Shown here: positions 36,322 through 45,723 of the stretch, piece after piece
Layout of the letters: each line of letters begins with the position of its first letter
Numbering within the stretch: position 1 is the first letter of the stretch
From: Candidatus Ideonella esbjergensis
GTDB taxonomy: Bacteria > Pseudomonadota > Gammaproteobacteria > Burkholderiales > Burkholderiaceae_C
Direction: 5' to 3'
Length of the DNA: 64,000 nucleotides
Assembly (NCBI GenBank): GCA_016710065.1
Contig: JADJLP010000001.1
Span: 682,001-746,000, forward strand
Notes under the pieces: generated by a model
What the model was told of the DNA's origin: nothing
The model's input: the letters and a program-made list of their open reading frames with translations, nothing else
The model's database searches: none
Position numbers and translations under genes: made by a program

Positions 36322-37416
36322 ATGCCCAAGACCATCCTGCAGGGACGCTTGTCCCACCAACTGCGCAGCCTGGCCAGCCTGTTAGGCACCACCGCCACGG
36401 TGCTGGCCCGTCGTTGCATCGGCAGGCCGCTGGTGCCGCAGTGGAGCGTCGCGTTCGAGATTGGAACCCTCTTCTATCGGCGCCAGTTCGTCCATGCCCT
36501 CGCGCTGCCCGACATCGCCGACAGCCGAGCCTACTTCGACAGCCTGTACACCGTGGTCGTGGCGAACCCCCAGGTCGACGTGCGCCCCAGCGCCGCGGGC
36601 CAGCCGCGTGGCGACTGGTTCATCCCGCGGGGCCACGATAGCGCGCTGACGCTGCTGTACTTCCATGGCGGCGGCTATGCGTTCTATGGCGCGGTGTCCC
36701 GGCATTTCATCGCCATGCTGGCGGAAATGCTCCAAGTGCCGATCTTCGCGCCCGACTATCGGCTGACACCCGAGCACCCGCATCCGGCACAAATCGACGA
36801 TGGCCTGGCGGCCTACCGGCATCTGCTGGATGCCGGCATCGACCACAAACGCCTGGTGGTGGGTGGCGACTCGGCCGGTGGCCACCTGGCCTTGATGCTT
36901 CTGGCGAAGCTGCCCGCGGTGGGCCTGCCGCAGCCCGCGCTGGCCATTGCGCTCAGTCCCTGGACCGACATCGGCCGGCGCGGCGAAAGCCAGTTCGGCA
37001 ACGACCGCTACGACATGGTCCAGGGCTATCAGACCCTGCAGTACGGCGCTTGGCTGAAGGCCGGCACGAACTGCAGCGACGCCGATCTCTCGCCCACGCA
37101 CCAGCGCTACCGCGATGCGGCCCCGGTCTACCTTCAGGCCGGTGGCAAGGAGATTCTGGTGGACATGATCCGCGACTTCGCAGGCAGCTTGCAGCAGCAG
37201 GGGGCGCGCGTTCGGCTGGACGTCTGGCCGGACATGACCCACGAGTTCCATGCCTACGGCCACACGCTGCCGCAGAGCCGGCAGGCTATCGACCTGCTTC
37301 GTGCGGCCATGGCCTGGGCGACCGACGCCGGCGGCAGCAACTTTACGAGCTGTGCGCAAACGGAGATCGACGCCCTGCGCGTTGAGCCTGGCGGGGCCGC
37401 CATGCCAGACCGATGA
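36322..37416 (+). CDS. HSL-family alpha/beta hydrolase (esterase)
   Basis: The 364-residue protein has the hormone-sensitive-lipase pattern: YFHGGGYAFYGAVSRHF (HGGG oxyanion hole), APDYRLTPEHPHPAQIDD, VVGGDSAGGHLALML (nucleophile Ser), EILVDMIRDFA (Asp) and PDMTHEFHAYG (His). It hydrolyses short acyl esters, possibly acetylated sterols or xenobiotics. The start at ATG 36322 (MPKTILQGRL) is used. Its stop overlaps the start of a glycosyltransferase remnant (ATGA), evidence for a former operon. Confidence 0.9.
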   Translation: MPKTILQGRLSHQLRSLASLLGTTATVLARRCIGRPLVPQWSVAFEIGTLFYRRQFVHALALPDIADSRAYFDSLYTVVVANPQVDVRPSAAGQPRGDWFIPRGHDSALTLLYFHGGGYAFYGAVSRHFIAMLAEMLQVPIFAPDYRLTPEHPHPAQIDDGLAAYRHLLDAGIDHKRLVVGGDSAGGHLALMLLAKLPAVGLPQPALAIALSPWTDIGRRGESQFGNDRYDMVQGYQTLQYGAWLKAGTNCSDADLSPTHQRYRDAAPVYLQAGGKEILVDMIRDFAGSLQQQGARVRLDVWPDMTHEFHAYGHTLPQSRQAIDLLRAAMAWATDAGGSNFTSCAQTEIDALRVEPGGAAMPDR

Positions 37417-37550
37417 ACAAACCCCTCGTGATGCTGCTGACGTTCGGAACCGGCGGCGATTTGCAGTCATTCCTAATGCTTGCGGTGGGCCGTCTAAGCA
37501 AGTCACCTCCGAACGTGGAGTACGCCACATGGCTGCCGACGAAGGGGTAG
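37413..37550 (+). pseudogene. glycosyltransferase 5' remnant
   Basis: The frame MNKPLVMLLTFGTGGDLQSF, then LMLAV, matches the start of the intact glycosyltransferase at 38116, with clear divergence at DNA level. After about 27 codons similarity ends and the frame closes at 37548-37550. It overlaps the esterase stop. It is either a truncated older copy or the original start of the gene, displaced by insertion of the DUF6463-like segment. Confidence 0.7.
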
Positions 37551-37662
37551 CCCGCATGAGCAGTCAAGGTGGCGCCGCTGGACGCTCACGAGCGGCCAGA
37601 ATGTGTGCATTGGCCTCCCGACTTCTTCGATTGACATGCGAGCCATTCCTCTGAAAGCATCC

Positions 37663-38064
37663 ATGAGCCTGCCTTCACCAGCGTCGATCCCATTAACAAG
37701 CAGTTTGCTCGCCGTGGTCTCATCGTGGGCGCTTGTGACTCTCGGCGTGGCTCATATCGCATTCGGTATCGTCAAGTACAGGGTGCCGTTGCGCGATGCG
37801 GTGGTTGCGGGATTCGTCGGCAGGTTTTCCGAACCCGAACCGCGACGCACGGCGTTCTGGTTCGTGCTGTTCGGCCTTCCGCTTCTTCTGGCCGGACATC
37901 TCGCGGTTCGGGCCGCAGGCCGTGCCGACAATGATCTGCTCGGGCTGGTTGGCGGCTACGTGTTCGCAACCTCGTTGATTGGCGTTGCCGCATTCCCAAG
38001 GTCACCGTTTCCGGCGTCACTCATCGTGTCGGTGTTGCTGATCTTGGCCGGCCGAGGCTTCTGA
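37663..38064 (+). CDS. DUF6463-like four-helix membrane protein
   Basis: The product (about 133 residues from ATG 37663; ATG 37636 is possible) has four hydrophobic helices: SWALVTLGVAHIAFGIVKYR, RTAFWFVLFGLPLLLAGHLA, LLGLVGGYVFATSLIGVAAF and SLIVSVLLILAGRGF. The pattern GVAHIAFG ... RRTAFWFVLFG fits the DUF6463 family. No function is known. It lies between the glycosyltransferase remnant and the intact glycosyltransferase, so it probably arrived by insertion. Confidence 0.65.
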   Translation: MSLPSPASIPLTSSLLAVVSSWALVTLGVAHIAFGIVKYRVPLRDAVVAGFVGRFSEPEPRRTAFWFVLFGLPLLLAGHLAVRAAGRADNDLLGLVGGYVFATSLIGVAAFPRSPFPASLIVSVLLILAGRGF

Positions 38065-38115
38065 GCGCATGTGGCCGACCACACCGTGTTGGCCAAGCCT
38101 GGGCTGGACGGCGAG

Positions 38116-39402
38116 ATGACGACGAAACCCCTGGTTCTGCTGCTGACCTTTGGCACCGGCGGCGATCTGCAGCCGTTCGTGGTGCTGGCGGCAGCGTTGG
38201 CAGCGCGTGGATACCGCACCCTGCTGGTTGTCCAGCGCTCACACGAGCAGGTGGTGCGGGCCACAGGCCTGCCCTACGTCGTCTTTGGCACGCACGAACA
38301 GTCTGAAGCGGTGCTGGACGACCCCGACCTGTGGGACGAGCGCAAGGGCCTAGGCGTGGTCTGGCGCGGTCTGCTTCCCAGCCTGGATGAGATTCGCGGG
38401 TTGCTGATCTCGCACGCCCAAGCTGGCGACTGTGTCGTGTTGAGCCACCCCTTCCTGGTTCCCGTGGCCGCGATGGCCAAGGAGCAGCAAGCCCATCTGA
38501 GGATCGTGTGCGCCTACCTGGCGCCATCCACCTTGCGCACGGTCCACGACCCGCTGACCGTGGGGTCGCTGAACGTGCCGACGTGGGTGCCGACCTCGCT
38601 GCGTCGTGCGCTGTGGTGGGCCATCGACACGTTCTGGATCGACCCCGATCTGCTGCCCGGACTGAACACCGTCCGTGCCGCCCAAGGATTGAAGCCGGTG
38701 GCCAGCTTTCTGGCGCACATGGAAACGGCAAGTGACGCGTCGGTCGCTCTCTTTCCAGCCTGGTTTGCCAGCCGCCAGCCCGATTGGCCCGACACCTTTG
38801 TCGGGGGTCACTTCCCACTGCGATCCTCGCCGCCGCTGCAACGCCTGCCAGCGGAACTGGAAGACTTTCTGGCGGCGGGTGACGCGCCCATTGCGTTCAC
38901 CGCGGGAACAGGGCATCGGCACGCCAATGGGTTTTTCGCGAACGCATTGACTGCGCTGCGTGCGCTGGGTCGGCGCGGCCTGTTTCTCACGACCTTTGGC
39001 GATCAGCTACCGAGCCCGCTGCCATCGGACGTGCGATGGCAGCCACACGCACCCTTCGATTTGTTGCTGCCGCGGGTAGCCCTGTTGGTGCACCACGGGG
39101 GCATTGGCACAACGGCCGAAGCGCTTCGCGCGGGCGTGCCGCAATTGATCCTGCCTTTCGCGTTCGACCAGTTCGACAACGGCAGGCGAGTGCAGAACCT
39201 GAATGCAGGCGGCGTTGTGCCCGCTTCACGGGCCAATGCGCTTCGGCTGCGGCAGGAAATGGAATCGCTGCTCGTCCACTCCATGAATCTTCCCACTTGG
39301 AGACTTCCGAGCGACTTGTCTTCGGAAGCAACCTTGGAGCAACTGGTGGACAGTGTCGAGCTTGCATTCAAGGTCAGCGCAGAGAGCCCCGGACGAAGCT
39401 GA
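38116..39402 (+). CDS. glycosyltransferase, GT1/UGT-like
   Basis: The 428-residue protein has the GT-B fold signs: an N-terminal TFGTGGDLQPFVVLAAALAA loop and a C-terminal donor-binding block, PFDLLLPRVALLVHHGGIGT with TAEALRAGVPQLILPFAFDQ and FDNGRRVQNLNAGGVV (HHGGxGTT and the DQ pair). Such enzymes transfer sugar from UDP- or dTDP-sugars to lipids, sterols or natural products. The start at ATG 38116 (MTTKPLVLLL) is set by similarity to the remnant upstream; a GTG at 38071 is in frame. Confidence 0.88.
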   Translation: MTTKPLVLLLTFGTGGDLQPFVVLAAALAARGYRTLLVVQRSHEQVVRATGLPYVVFGTHEQSEAVLDDPDLWDERKGLGVVWRGLLPSLDEIRGLLISHAQAGDCVVLSHPFLVPVAAMAKEQQAHLRIVCAYLAPSTLRTVHDPLTVGSLNVPTWVPTSLRRALWWAIDTFWIDPDLLPGLNTVRAAQGLKPVASFLAHMETASDASVALFPAWFASRQPDWPDTFVGGHFPLRSSPPLQRLPAELEDFLAAGDAPIAFTAGTGHRHANGFFANALTALRALGRRGLFLTTFGDQLPSPLPSDVRWQPHAPFDLLLPRVALLVHHGGIGTTAEALRAGVPQLILPFAFDQFDNGRRVQNLNAGGVVPASRANALRLRQEMESLLVHSMNLPTWRLPSDLSSEATLEQLVDSVELAFKVSAESPGRS

Positions 39403-39545
39403 ACGCCTGACACTTCAATCGCTTCGCGCGCGAGTCTGCCACGCGGCCGGCCGTATCGGAAAGGCAGGGCTTCGACCCCCCTGAACGGCCGGTTGGTGGC
39501 GATGGAATCCGCTTCGGCTGCGCCCGCTTTGGGTCGCGAGCCGCC

Positions 39546-42500
39546 TTACCCCGCCACCACCGCAATGCCCTTGAGCTGCCCCGCTTGCGCAGCCTGCGTT
39601 GGCCGCGCATAGCGCTGCGGGTTGTAGCGGTGCAGCAGCTCGGCCTCGCGCACCTTGGCCAGCGCCACGTTGGCTAGCTTCACATGGCCGTAGCCGCGCA
39701 TGCTGAGCGGCACGCGGGCGATCTCGGCGGCCAGCGGCTGACGCTCGGAGCTCAGGTCTTGCAAGAGGGCATCGAGCCGCGCCTCGTACTCGGTGATCAG
39801 CGCACGCTCCATGCGTCGCTCGGCCGTGCGGCCGAACAGGTCCAGCGGGCCGCCGCGCAGGGCCTTGGCCTTGGCCAGCCAGCGCATGGTGGTGAGCAGC
39901 CAGGGGCCCATGACGATCTTTTTCGGCGGCTGGCCGTTGCGGGGCCTGGCCAGCAGCGGCGGGGCCATGTGGAATTCGAGCTGCAGCTCGCCGTCGAACT
40001 GGGCCTGCAGCGCTTCGCGGAAGTCGGGGGCTGTGTAGAGCCGGGCCACTTCGTACTCGTCCTTGTAGGCCATCAGCTTGAGCAGGCAGCGGGCGGCGGC
40101 GCGGGCCAGGGGCAAGGTGGCATCGCCGCCGGGCAGGGCAGTTTCACGCTCGGCCAAGGCCCGCACGCGGCCGGCGTAGCGCTGGGCCCAGGCGGCGTTC
40201 TGGTAGGCGGTGAGTTGGGCCACGCCGCGGGCGATCAAGGCGTCCAACGATTCGTCGTCGCTGTTTGCGGGGCTGGTGGCGGACCCGCCCAGCAGTTGCC
40301 GCAAGCCGGCCGGGTCGGCGGCGGCCAAGCGGCCCAGCGAGAACGCCAGCAGGTTGCTCTCCACCGCCACGTTGTTCAAACGGATGGCCTGCTGCAGGGC
40401 GGCCAGGCTCACGGGTACCAGGCCGCGCTGCCAGGCCAGGCCCATGGCAACGATGTTGGCGGTGATGGTGTCGCCCAGAAAGTCCTGCGCCAGCGTTTGC
40501 GCGTCAAAGGTGTGCACCTGGGCATCACCGGCCACGTAGCGCATCTTTTGCAGCAGCGCGTCCACGTGCAAATCGGCGTCGGGGTTGCGCAGCGATTCGG
40601 CCACCGGCACCTCGTGCACATTGGCCAGCACCTGGGTGCGGCCGTGGCGCACCGCCTGCAGCGCCTCGGGCGTGGCGCCCACCACCAGGTCGCAGGCCAG
40701 CAGCGCATCTGCCTGCTGGGTGTCGATGCGCACTTGGTTCAGTCGTTCTGGCACGTCGGCCATGCGCACAAAGCTCAGCACGGCGCCGCCTTTCTGCGCA
40801 AAGCCCATGAAGTCGAGCACGCTGGCGGCCTTGCCTTCCAGGTGCGCGGCCATGGCGATGATCGCGCCCACGGTGACCACGCCGGTGCCGCCCACGCCGG
40901 TCACCAGCACGTCCCACGGCGCCGTCCACTCGTGTGCGGCGGGCAGAGGCAGGGCGCCCACGCGGGCTTCGAAGGCGGCTCGTTCGGTGGACAGCGCACC
41001 GCTCTTCTTGCGCAGCGTGCCGCCGGTGACGCCCACGAAGCTGGGGCAAAAGCCCCGGGCGCAGGAATAGTCCTTGTTGCAGGCGGTCTGGTCGATCTGG
41101 CGTTTGCGGCCCAGTGGGGTTTCCAGCGGCAGCACGGCCACGCAGTTGCTCTGCACACTGCAATCGCCGCAGCCTTCGCACACCGCCTGGTGGATGAACA
41201 AACGCTTGGGCGGGTCCACTAGTTCTTTCTTCTTGCGGCGGCGGCGCTTCTCGGCGGCACAGGTCTGCTCGTAGATCAGCACGGTCACGCCGGGCACTTC
41301 GCGCAGCTCGCGCTGCACGGCGTCGAGCGCGCTGCGGTCGTGGAACTGCGTGCCGGCGGGGAAGCGACCCTGCACCGCCTCGTACTTGGCGATGTCGTCG
41401 CTCACCACCACCACGCGCTGCACACCTTCGCTTTCCACCTGGCGGGCGATGGCGTCGACGCTGATCTGGCCGTCCACCGGCTGGCCGCCGGTCATGGCCA
41501 CGGCGTCGTTGTAGAGGATCTTGTAGGTCAGCGTGGCCTTGGCCGCCACCGCTTGGCGTATGGCCAGGTAGCCCGAGTGGTAGTAGGTGCCGTCGCCCAG
41601 GTTCTGGAACACATGGGGCGTGCGCGTGAACATCGAGTGCGAGACCCAGTCCACACCTTCGCCGCCCATCTGGATGACGCCGGCCGTGCTGCGGTCCATC
41701 CAGTTGGCCATGAAGTGGCAGCCGATGCCGGCGCGCGCTGTGCTGCCTTCGGGCACGCGAGTCGACGTGTTGTGCGGGCAGCCGGCGCAGAAGTAGGGCA
41801 GGCGCTTCACTGCATCACCCACATTGCTCAGCAACGCGGGTGGGGTGAAATCGCGCAGATGCCGCAGGTGGTTGCGAAAGGTGCGGTGGTCGGGAAAGTG
41901 CTGGGCGATCCAGTGCGCCACCATTTCGATCAGCCGCGAGGGCCGCAGCTCGCCCAGTGCGCTCACCAGCGGCTTGCCCTGGCGGTCGTGTTTGCCCACG
42001 ATGCTGGGGCGGGTGTGCGCGGGGGCGTTGTAGAACAGCGCGCGCAGCTGGGTTTCAACGATGGCGCCCTTTTCCTCGATCACCAGAATCTCGACCAGGC
42101 CATTGGCAAAGGCCTGCAGGCGCGTGGCTTCCAGCGGAAAGGCCAGGCCCACCTTGTACAAGCGCACGCCGGCTTCGGCCAGCATCGCGGGGCTGATTTC
42201 CAGCCTGCGCAGCACCTCCATCAGGTCCAGGTGGGCCTTGCCGCAGGTGACGATGCCCACGGTGGCGTTGACGCTGGCGATGACCTCGCGGTCGACGGTG
42301 TTGACGCGCGCAAAGGCGGCCACGGCGGCGAGCTTGTCGGCCAGGCGCGATTCGATGCGCAGCGAGGGCAGATCGGGCCAGCGGTAGTGCAGGCCATCGG
42401 CCGGCGTCTGGTGGGCGGTGAGGGCGCGCACGGTGCCCTCGTCCACCCAGGCGGCCATGCGGGCGTTCAGCACGTCCAGGTCCACCGTGCCGGCGCTTTC

Positions 42501-43142
42501 CACCACCTCGCTCAGCGCAGTCAGGCCCACCCATGCGCCGCTGTAGCGCGAGAGCGCCCAGCCGTAGAGGCCGAACTCGATCATCTCGGCCACGTTGGCC
42601 GGGGCCAGCACGGGCATCTGCCAGGCCATGAAGGCCTGGTCGCTCTGGTGCGGCATGCTGGACGACACGCAGCCGTGGTCGTCGCCCGCCACCACCAGCA
42701 CACCGCCGTGCGGTGAGCTGCCGTAGGCGTTGCCGTGCTTCAAGGCATCGCCCGCGCGGTCCACGCCCGGGCCCTTGCCGTACCAGAGGGCAAACACACC
42801 GTCCACGGTGCGCTGGGGGTCGCTTTCCACGCGCTGGGTGCCCAGCACCTGGGTGGCAGCCAGTTCCTCGTTGATGGCAGGCACGAAGCGGATGCCGATG
42901 TCCTCGAGTTTCTTGCCGGCCTTCCACACCGCCTGGTCAACCATGCCCAGCGGTGAGCCTCGGTAGCCGCTGATGAAGCCGGCGGTGTTCAGGCCGGCGG
43001 CGGCATCGCGTGCCCGCTGCATGGCCAGCAGCCGCACCAGGGCCTGGGTGCCACTGAAGAACACGGTACCGCGCTCGGCCCACAAGCCATCGGCCAATTG
43101 GTAGCCGGGGCGTGCGAGGGGAAAAGTGTCGGGCGAGTTCAT
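39546..43142 (-). CDS. indolepyruvate ferredoxin oxidoreductase, fused large form
   Basis: The 1198-residue enzyme combines all parts in one chain. An N-terminal pyrimidine-binding domain has SGTQALVRLLAMQRARDAAA. A thiamine-diphosphate domain has LPYFCAGCPHNTSTRVPEG and GGEGVDWVSHSMF. Two iron-sulfur patterns follow (CEGCGDCSVQSNC and CNKDYSCARGFCPSF). A gamma-type domain starts at VTGVGGTGVVTVGAIIAMAA, with a C-terminal helical domain (DUF6537-like). It decarboxylates aryl 2-oxo acids to acyl-CoA using ferredoxin, in aromatic amino acid breakdown. Start ATG 43142; an in-frame start at 43334 would overlap the antiporter's upstream region. Confidence 0.92.
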   Translation of the reverse strand: MNSPDTFPLARPGYQLADGLWAERGTVFFSGTQALVRLLAMQRARDAAAGLNTAGFISGYRGSPLGMVDQAVWKAGKKLEDIGIRFVPAINEELAATQVLGTQRVESDPQRTVDGVFALWYGKGPGVDRAGDALKHGNAYGSSPHGGVLVVAGDDHGCVSSSMPHQSDQAFMAWQMPVLAPANVAEMIEFGLYGWALSRYSGAWVGLTALSEVVESAGTVDLDVLNARMAAWVDEGTVRALTAHQTPADGLHYRWPDLPSLRIESRLADKLAAVAAFARVNTVDREVIASVNATVGIVTCGKAHLDLMEVLRRLEISPAMLAEAGVRLYKVGLAFPLEATRLQAFANGLVEILVIEEKGAIVETQLRALFYNAPAHTRPSIVGKHDRQGKPLVSALGELRPSRLIEMVAHWIAQHFPDHRTFRNHLRHLRDFTPPALLSNVGDAVKRLPYFCAGCPHNTSTRVPEGSTARAGIGCHFMANWMDRSTAGVIQMGGEGVDWVSHSMFTRTPHVFQNLGDGTYYHSGYLAIRQAVAAKATLTYKILYNDAVAMTGGQPVDGQISVDAIARQVESEGVQRVVVVSDDIAKYEAVQGRFPAGTQFHDRSALDAVQRELREVPGVTVLIYEQTCAAEKRRRRKKKELVDPPKRLFIHQAVCEGCGDCSVQSNCVAVLPLETPLGRKRQIDQTACNKDYSCARGFCPSFVGVTGGTLRKKSGALSTERAAFEARVGALPLPAAHEWTAPWDVLVTGVGGTGVVTVGAIIAMAAHLEGKAASVLDFMGFAQKGGAVLSFVRMADVPERLNQVRIDTQQADALLACDLVVGATPEALQAVRHGRTQVLANVHEVPVAESLRNPDADLHVDALLQKMRYVAGDAQVHTFDAQTLAQDFLGDTITANIVAMGLAWQRGLVPVSLAALQQAIRLNNVAVESNLLAFSLGRLAAADPAGLRQLLGGSATSPANSDDESLDALIARGVAQLTAYQNAAWAQRYAGRVRALAERETALPGGDATLPLARAAARCLLKLMAYKDEYEVARLYTAPDFREALQAQFDGELQLEFHMAPPLLARPRNGQPPKKIVMGPWLLTTMRWLAKAKALRGGPLDLFGRTAERRMERALITEYEARLDALLQDLSSERQPLAAEIARVPLSMRGYGHVKLANVALAKVREAELLHRYNPQRYARPTQAAQAGQLKGIAVVAG

Positions 43143-43318
43143 GGCCACAGACTGTGCTCTTGCGGTGCGAGAGTTTTGTCCTCCATCCTTCTGCGAAGAA
43201 GGGGATGGGCGAAATTTCTTGCTTCTGAACGGCAGTTCCAAAGAATGAACCTGGTTCATGACCCTACTGGCGGCGTTGATCTTCCCGATCGCTGCAGCGA
43301 ATGCACTAGATTCGGCCC

Positions 43319-44530
43319 ATGGACTTGCCTGCACTTGCCATGCCCCAGGAGCTGGCTTGGCCGGCCGCCGCGATGCTGGGCTGGTGGCTGGGCGAATGGG
43401 GCTACCAGCGGTTGGGCCTGCCGCGCGTGAGCGTGTATGGCCTGCTGGGCTTCGTGCTGGGCGCCAGCCAACTGGGTGTGTTGCCCAGCGGGCGCAACGA
43501 AGGGGCCCTGCTGATGGCCAACATGGCCTTCGGCCTGGTGCTGTTCGAGTTTGGCTACCGCATCAATCTGCGCTGGCTGCTGTCCAACCGCTGGCTGACG
43601 CTGACCGGGCTGCTGGAGTCGTCGTTCACCTTCATGGCGGTGCTGTGGTTGAGCGTGCTCTCGGGCTTGGCGATGCTTCCAGCGGCGGTGGTGGCCGCGC
43701 TCGCCATGGCCACCTCGCCGGCCGCCCTGCTGCGCACGGTGAACGAGCGCCATTGCTCAGGCCAGGTGACCGAGCGAGCGCTGCATCTGAGCGCGCTGAA
43801 CTGCGTGCTGGCGCTGCTGGTGTTCAACACGCTGGTGGGAGTGTGGACTTTTCAGAGTTCGGGCAGCTGGCTGCGGGCGGGCTGGAACTCGGTGGTGATG
43901 CTGCTGGCCTCGTCTGCTTTGGGCGCGAGCCTGGGCGTGCTGGTACCTGGCCTGTTGCGTGGCGCGGGCCGGCTCAGTGAGGACACCACCGTGGTTTTCG
44001 CCCTGGGGGTGTTGCTGCTGGTGGCGCTGGCCCATGGACTGCGGCTCTCGCCGGTGCTGGCGGCCTTGAGCTTTGGGCTGATGGCGCGGCACCGGCGGGT
44101 GGCGCTCAACCGCACCCAGCGCGGCTTCGGGGCGCTGGGCGATCTGCTCACCGTGCTGCTGTTCATGTTTGCGGCTTCGTTGCTGGTCTGGCACCAGGTG
44201 CTGGACGGCCTGTTGCCAGGGCTGGCCCTGGTGGGGGTGCGCTTGCTGTCCAAGTTGGTGGCGGTGGTGGCACTGGCGAGGCCCTCGGGCCTCAGCCTGC
44301 GCAAAGGGGGTTTGACGGCCTTGGCCTTGACGCCGATTTCAGTGTTTGTGATCCTGCTGCTGGAGCAGGCCCGGTTGCTGGGTGTGGACTTGCTGGACCA
44401 GGTGGCACCGCTCACCGCGGCGATCTTGCTGGCCGAGGTGCTCGGCCCCCTGGTTGCGGCCCGGGCCCTGCAGTGGGCCGGGGAAACAACGCCCGAAGTG
44501 GCGCCGCTGCCGCGAGGTAGCGAGCGATGA
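43319..44530 (+). CDS. KefB-like cation:proton antiporter, membrane part only
   Basis: The 403-residue protein has about twelve hydrophobic helices with CPA2-like features (GLLGFVLGASQLGVLP, ALLMANMAFGLVLFEFGYRI, ATSPAALLRTVNER). It ends after the membrane domain and lacks the cytoplasmic RCK/TrkA-N domain found in Kef proteins. It should exchange a monovalent cation or small anion for protons. Its end overlaps the ybdK-type gene by 4 bp, hinting at a glutathione or thiol link, as Kef systems are glutathione-gated; this link is inference. Confidence 0.82.
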   Translation: MDLPALAMPQELAWPAAAMLGWWLGEWGYQRLGLPRVSVYGLLGFVLGASQLGVLPSGRNEGALLMANMAFGLVLFEFGYRINLRWLLSNRWLTLTGLLESSFTFMAVLWLSVLSGLAMLPAAVVAALAMATSPAALLRTVNERHCSGQVTERALHLSALNCVLALLVFNTLVGVWTFQSSGSWLRAGWNSVVMLLASSALGASLGVLVPGLLRGAGRLSEDTTVVFALGVLLLVALAHGLRLSPVLAALSFGLMARHRRVALNRTQRGFGALGDLLTVLLFMFAASLLVWHQVLDGLLPGLALVGVRLLSKLVAVVALARPSGLSLRKGGLTALALTPISVFVILLLEQARLLGVDLLDQVAPLTAAILLAEVLGPLVAARALQWAGETTPEVAPLPRGSER

Positions 44531-45699
44531 AGCCAAGACGCCCGGATGACGCCGCCTCGCCCGCGCCAGGCGAAGCCACCGCAGTGCTGCCGCCCTTTGC
44601 TGCATCCAAACCCTTGACGCTGGGCGTGGAGCTGGAGCTGCAACTGGTGAGCCTGAGTGACCAGGACCTGGTGCACGCCAGCCCCGACATGCTGGCGCTG
44701 CTGGCGCGCAAGCCTTTCCCGGGCCAGGTGGTACCCGAGATCACCGAGAGCATGCTTGAGATTTCCACCCATGTGCACGCCGATCACACCGCGCTGGCGC
44801 TGGAGCTGCACGCCATCCGCGACACCTTGGTGCAGGCAGGCGACCGGCTCAATGTGGGGCTGTGCGGCGGCGGCACCCACCCGTTCCAGCAATGGTCGGA
44901 GCGGCGCATCTTTGCCAAGCCGCGCTTCAAGGAGGTGTCGGCGCTGTACGGCTATCTGGCCCAGCAGTTCACGGTCTTTGGGCAGCACATTCATGTGGGC
45001 TGTGAATCGGGCGATGACGCGATGTACCTGCTGCACGCGCTGTCGCGCTACGTACCGCACTTCATTGCCTTGTCGGCCTCGTCGCCCTGGGTACAACGCC
45101 ACGACACGAGGTTCGATTCGGCACGGCTGAACTCGGTGTTCGCCTTTCCGCTCAGCGGGCGCGCACCCTTCACCCTCAGCTGGCAGGTGTTTGTCGATGA
45201 CTACTTCACTCGCATGGCCCGCACGGGCATTGTCAAAGGCATGAAAGATTTCTACTGGGACATTCGACCCAAGCCCGAGTACGGCACCATCGAATTGCGG
45301 GTTTGTGACACACCGCTGGGCGTGGCGCAGGCTGCTGCCCTGGCGGGCTATTTGCAGGCTCTGTGCAGGCACCTGCTGGAGCGGCGTGTTCCACCACCCA
45401 CCGAAGATGACTACCTGGTCTACAACTACAACCGCTTTCAGGCCTGCCGCTTCGGCCTGGACGGCAGCCTGGTGCATCCGCGCAGCCACGTCATGCGCAG
45501 CCTGCGTGAGGACATTGCCGACACTCTCGACCAGCTCAGCTCGACCGCCCACGACCTGGGTGCCACGCAGGCGCTGGACCACCTGGCGCAGACCCTGCAG
45601 GAAGGAAACGATGCCCAGCGTTTGCGCGATGCCTGGACCCACAGCGGCAGTTGCGAGGGCATGGTGGACTGGGCCCTGGGCCAGTTCCGCAGTCACTGA
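44527..45699 (+). CDS. ybdK: YbdK-type carboxylate-amine ligase (glutamate-cysteine ligase 2 family)
   Basis: The 390-residue protein has the family's conserved blocks: TLGVELELQLVSL near 31-43, VPEITESMLEISTHVH near 68-83, CGGGTHPFQQW, FTVFGQHIHVGC, YFTRMARTGIVKGMKDFYWD and KPEYGTIELRVCDTPLG. Enzymes of this family ligate glutamate and cysteine weakly in vitro; the physiological substrates are unknown. It is the second gene of an ATGA-coupled pair with the antiporter. Confidence 0.93.
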   Translation: MKPRRPDDAASPAPGEATAVLPPFAASKPLTLGVELELQLVSLSDQDLVHASPDMLALLARKPFPGQVVPEITESMLEISTHVHADHTALALELHAIRDTLVQAGDRLNVGLCGGGTHPFQQWSERRIFAKPRFKEVSALYGYLAQQFTVFGQHIHVGCESGDDAMYLLHALSRYVPHFIALSASSPWVQRHDTRFDSARLNSVFAFPLSGRAPFTLSWQVFVDDYFTRMARTGIVKGMKDFYWDIRPKPEYGTIELRVCDTPLGVAQAAALAGYLQALCRHLLERRVPPPTEDDYLVYNYNRFQACRFGLDGSLVHPRSHVMRSLREDIADTLDQLSSTAHDLGATQALDHLAQTLQEGNDAQRLRDAWTHSGSCEGMVDWALGQFRSH

Positions 45700-45723
45700 A
45701 CAACGCCTTCTACACTCAACCCC

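Noticed and set aside
39684..42716. Long plus-strand frames over the indolepyruvate oxidoreductase
   Set aside because: They are His/Gly/Gln-rich shadows of a clearly conserved minus-strand enzyme, a usual effect of high GC at third positions.
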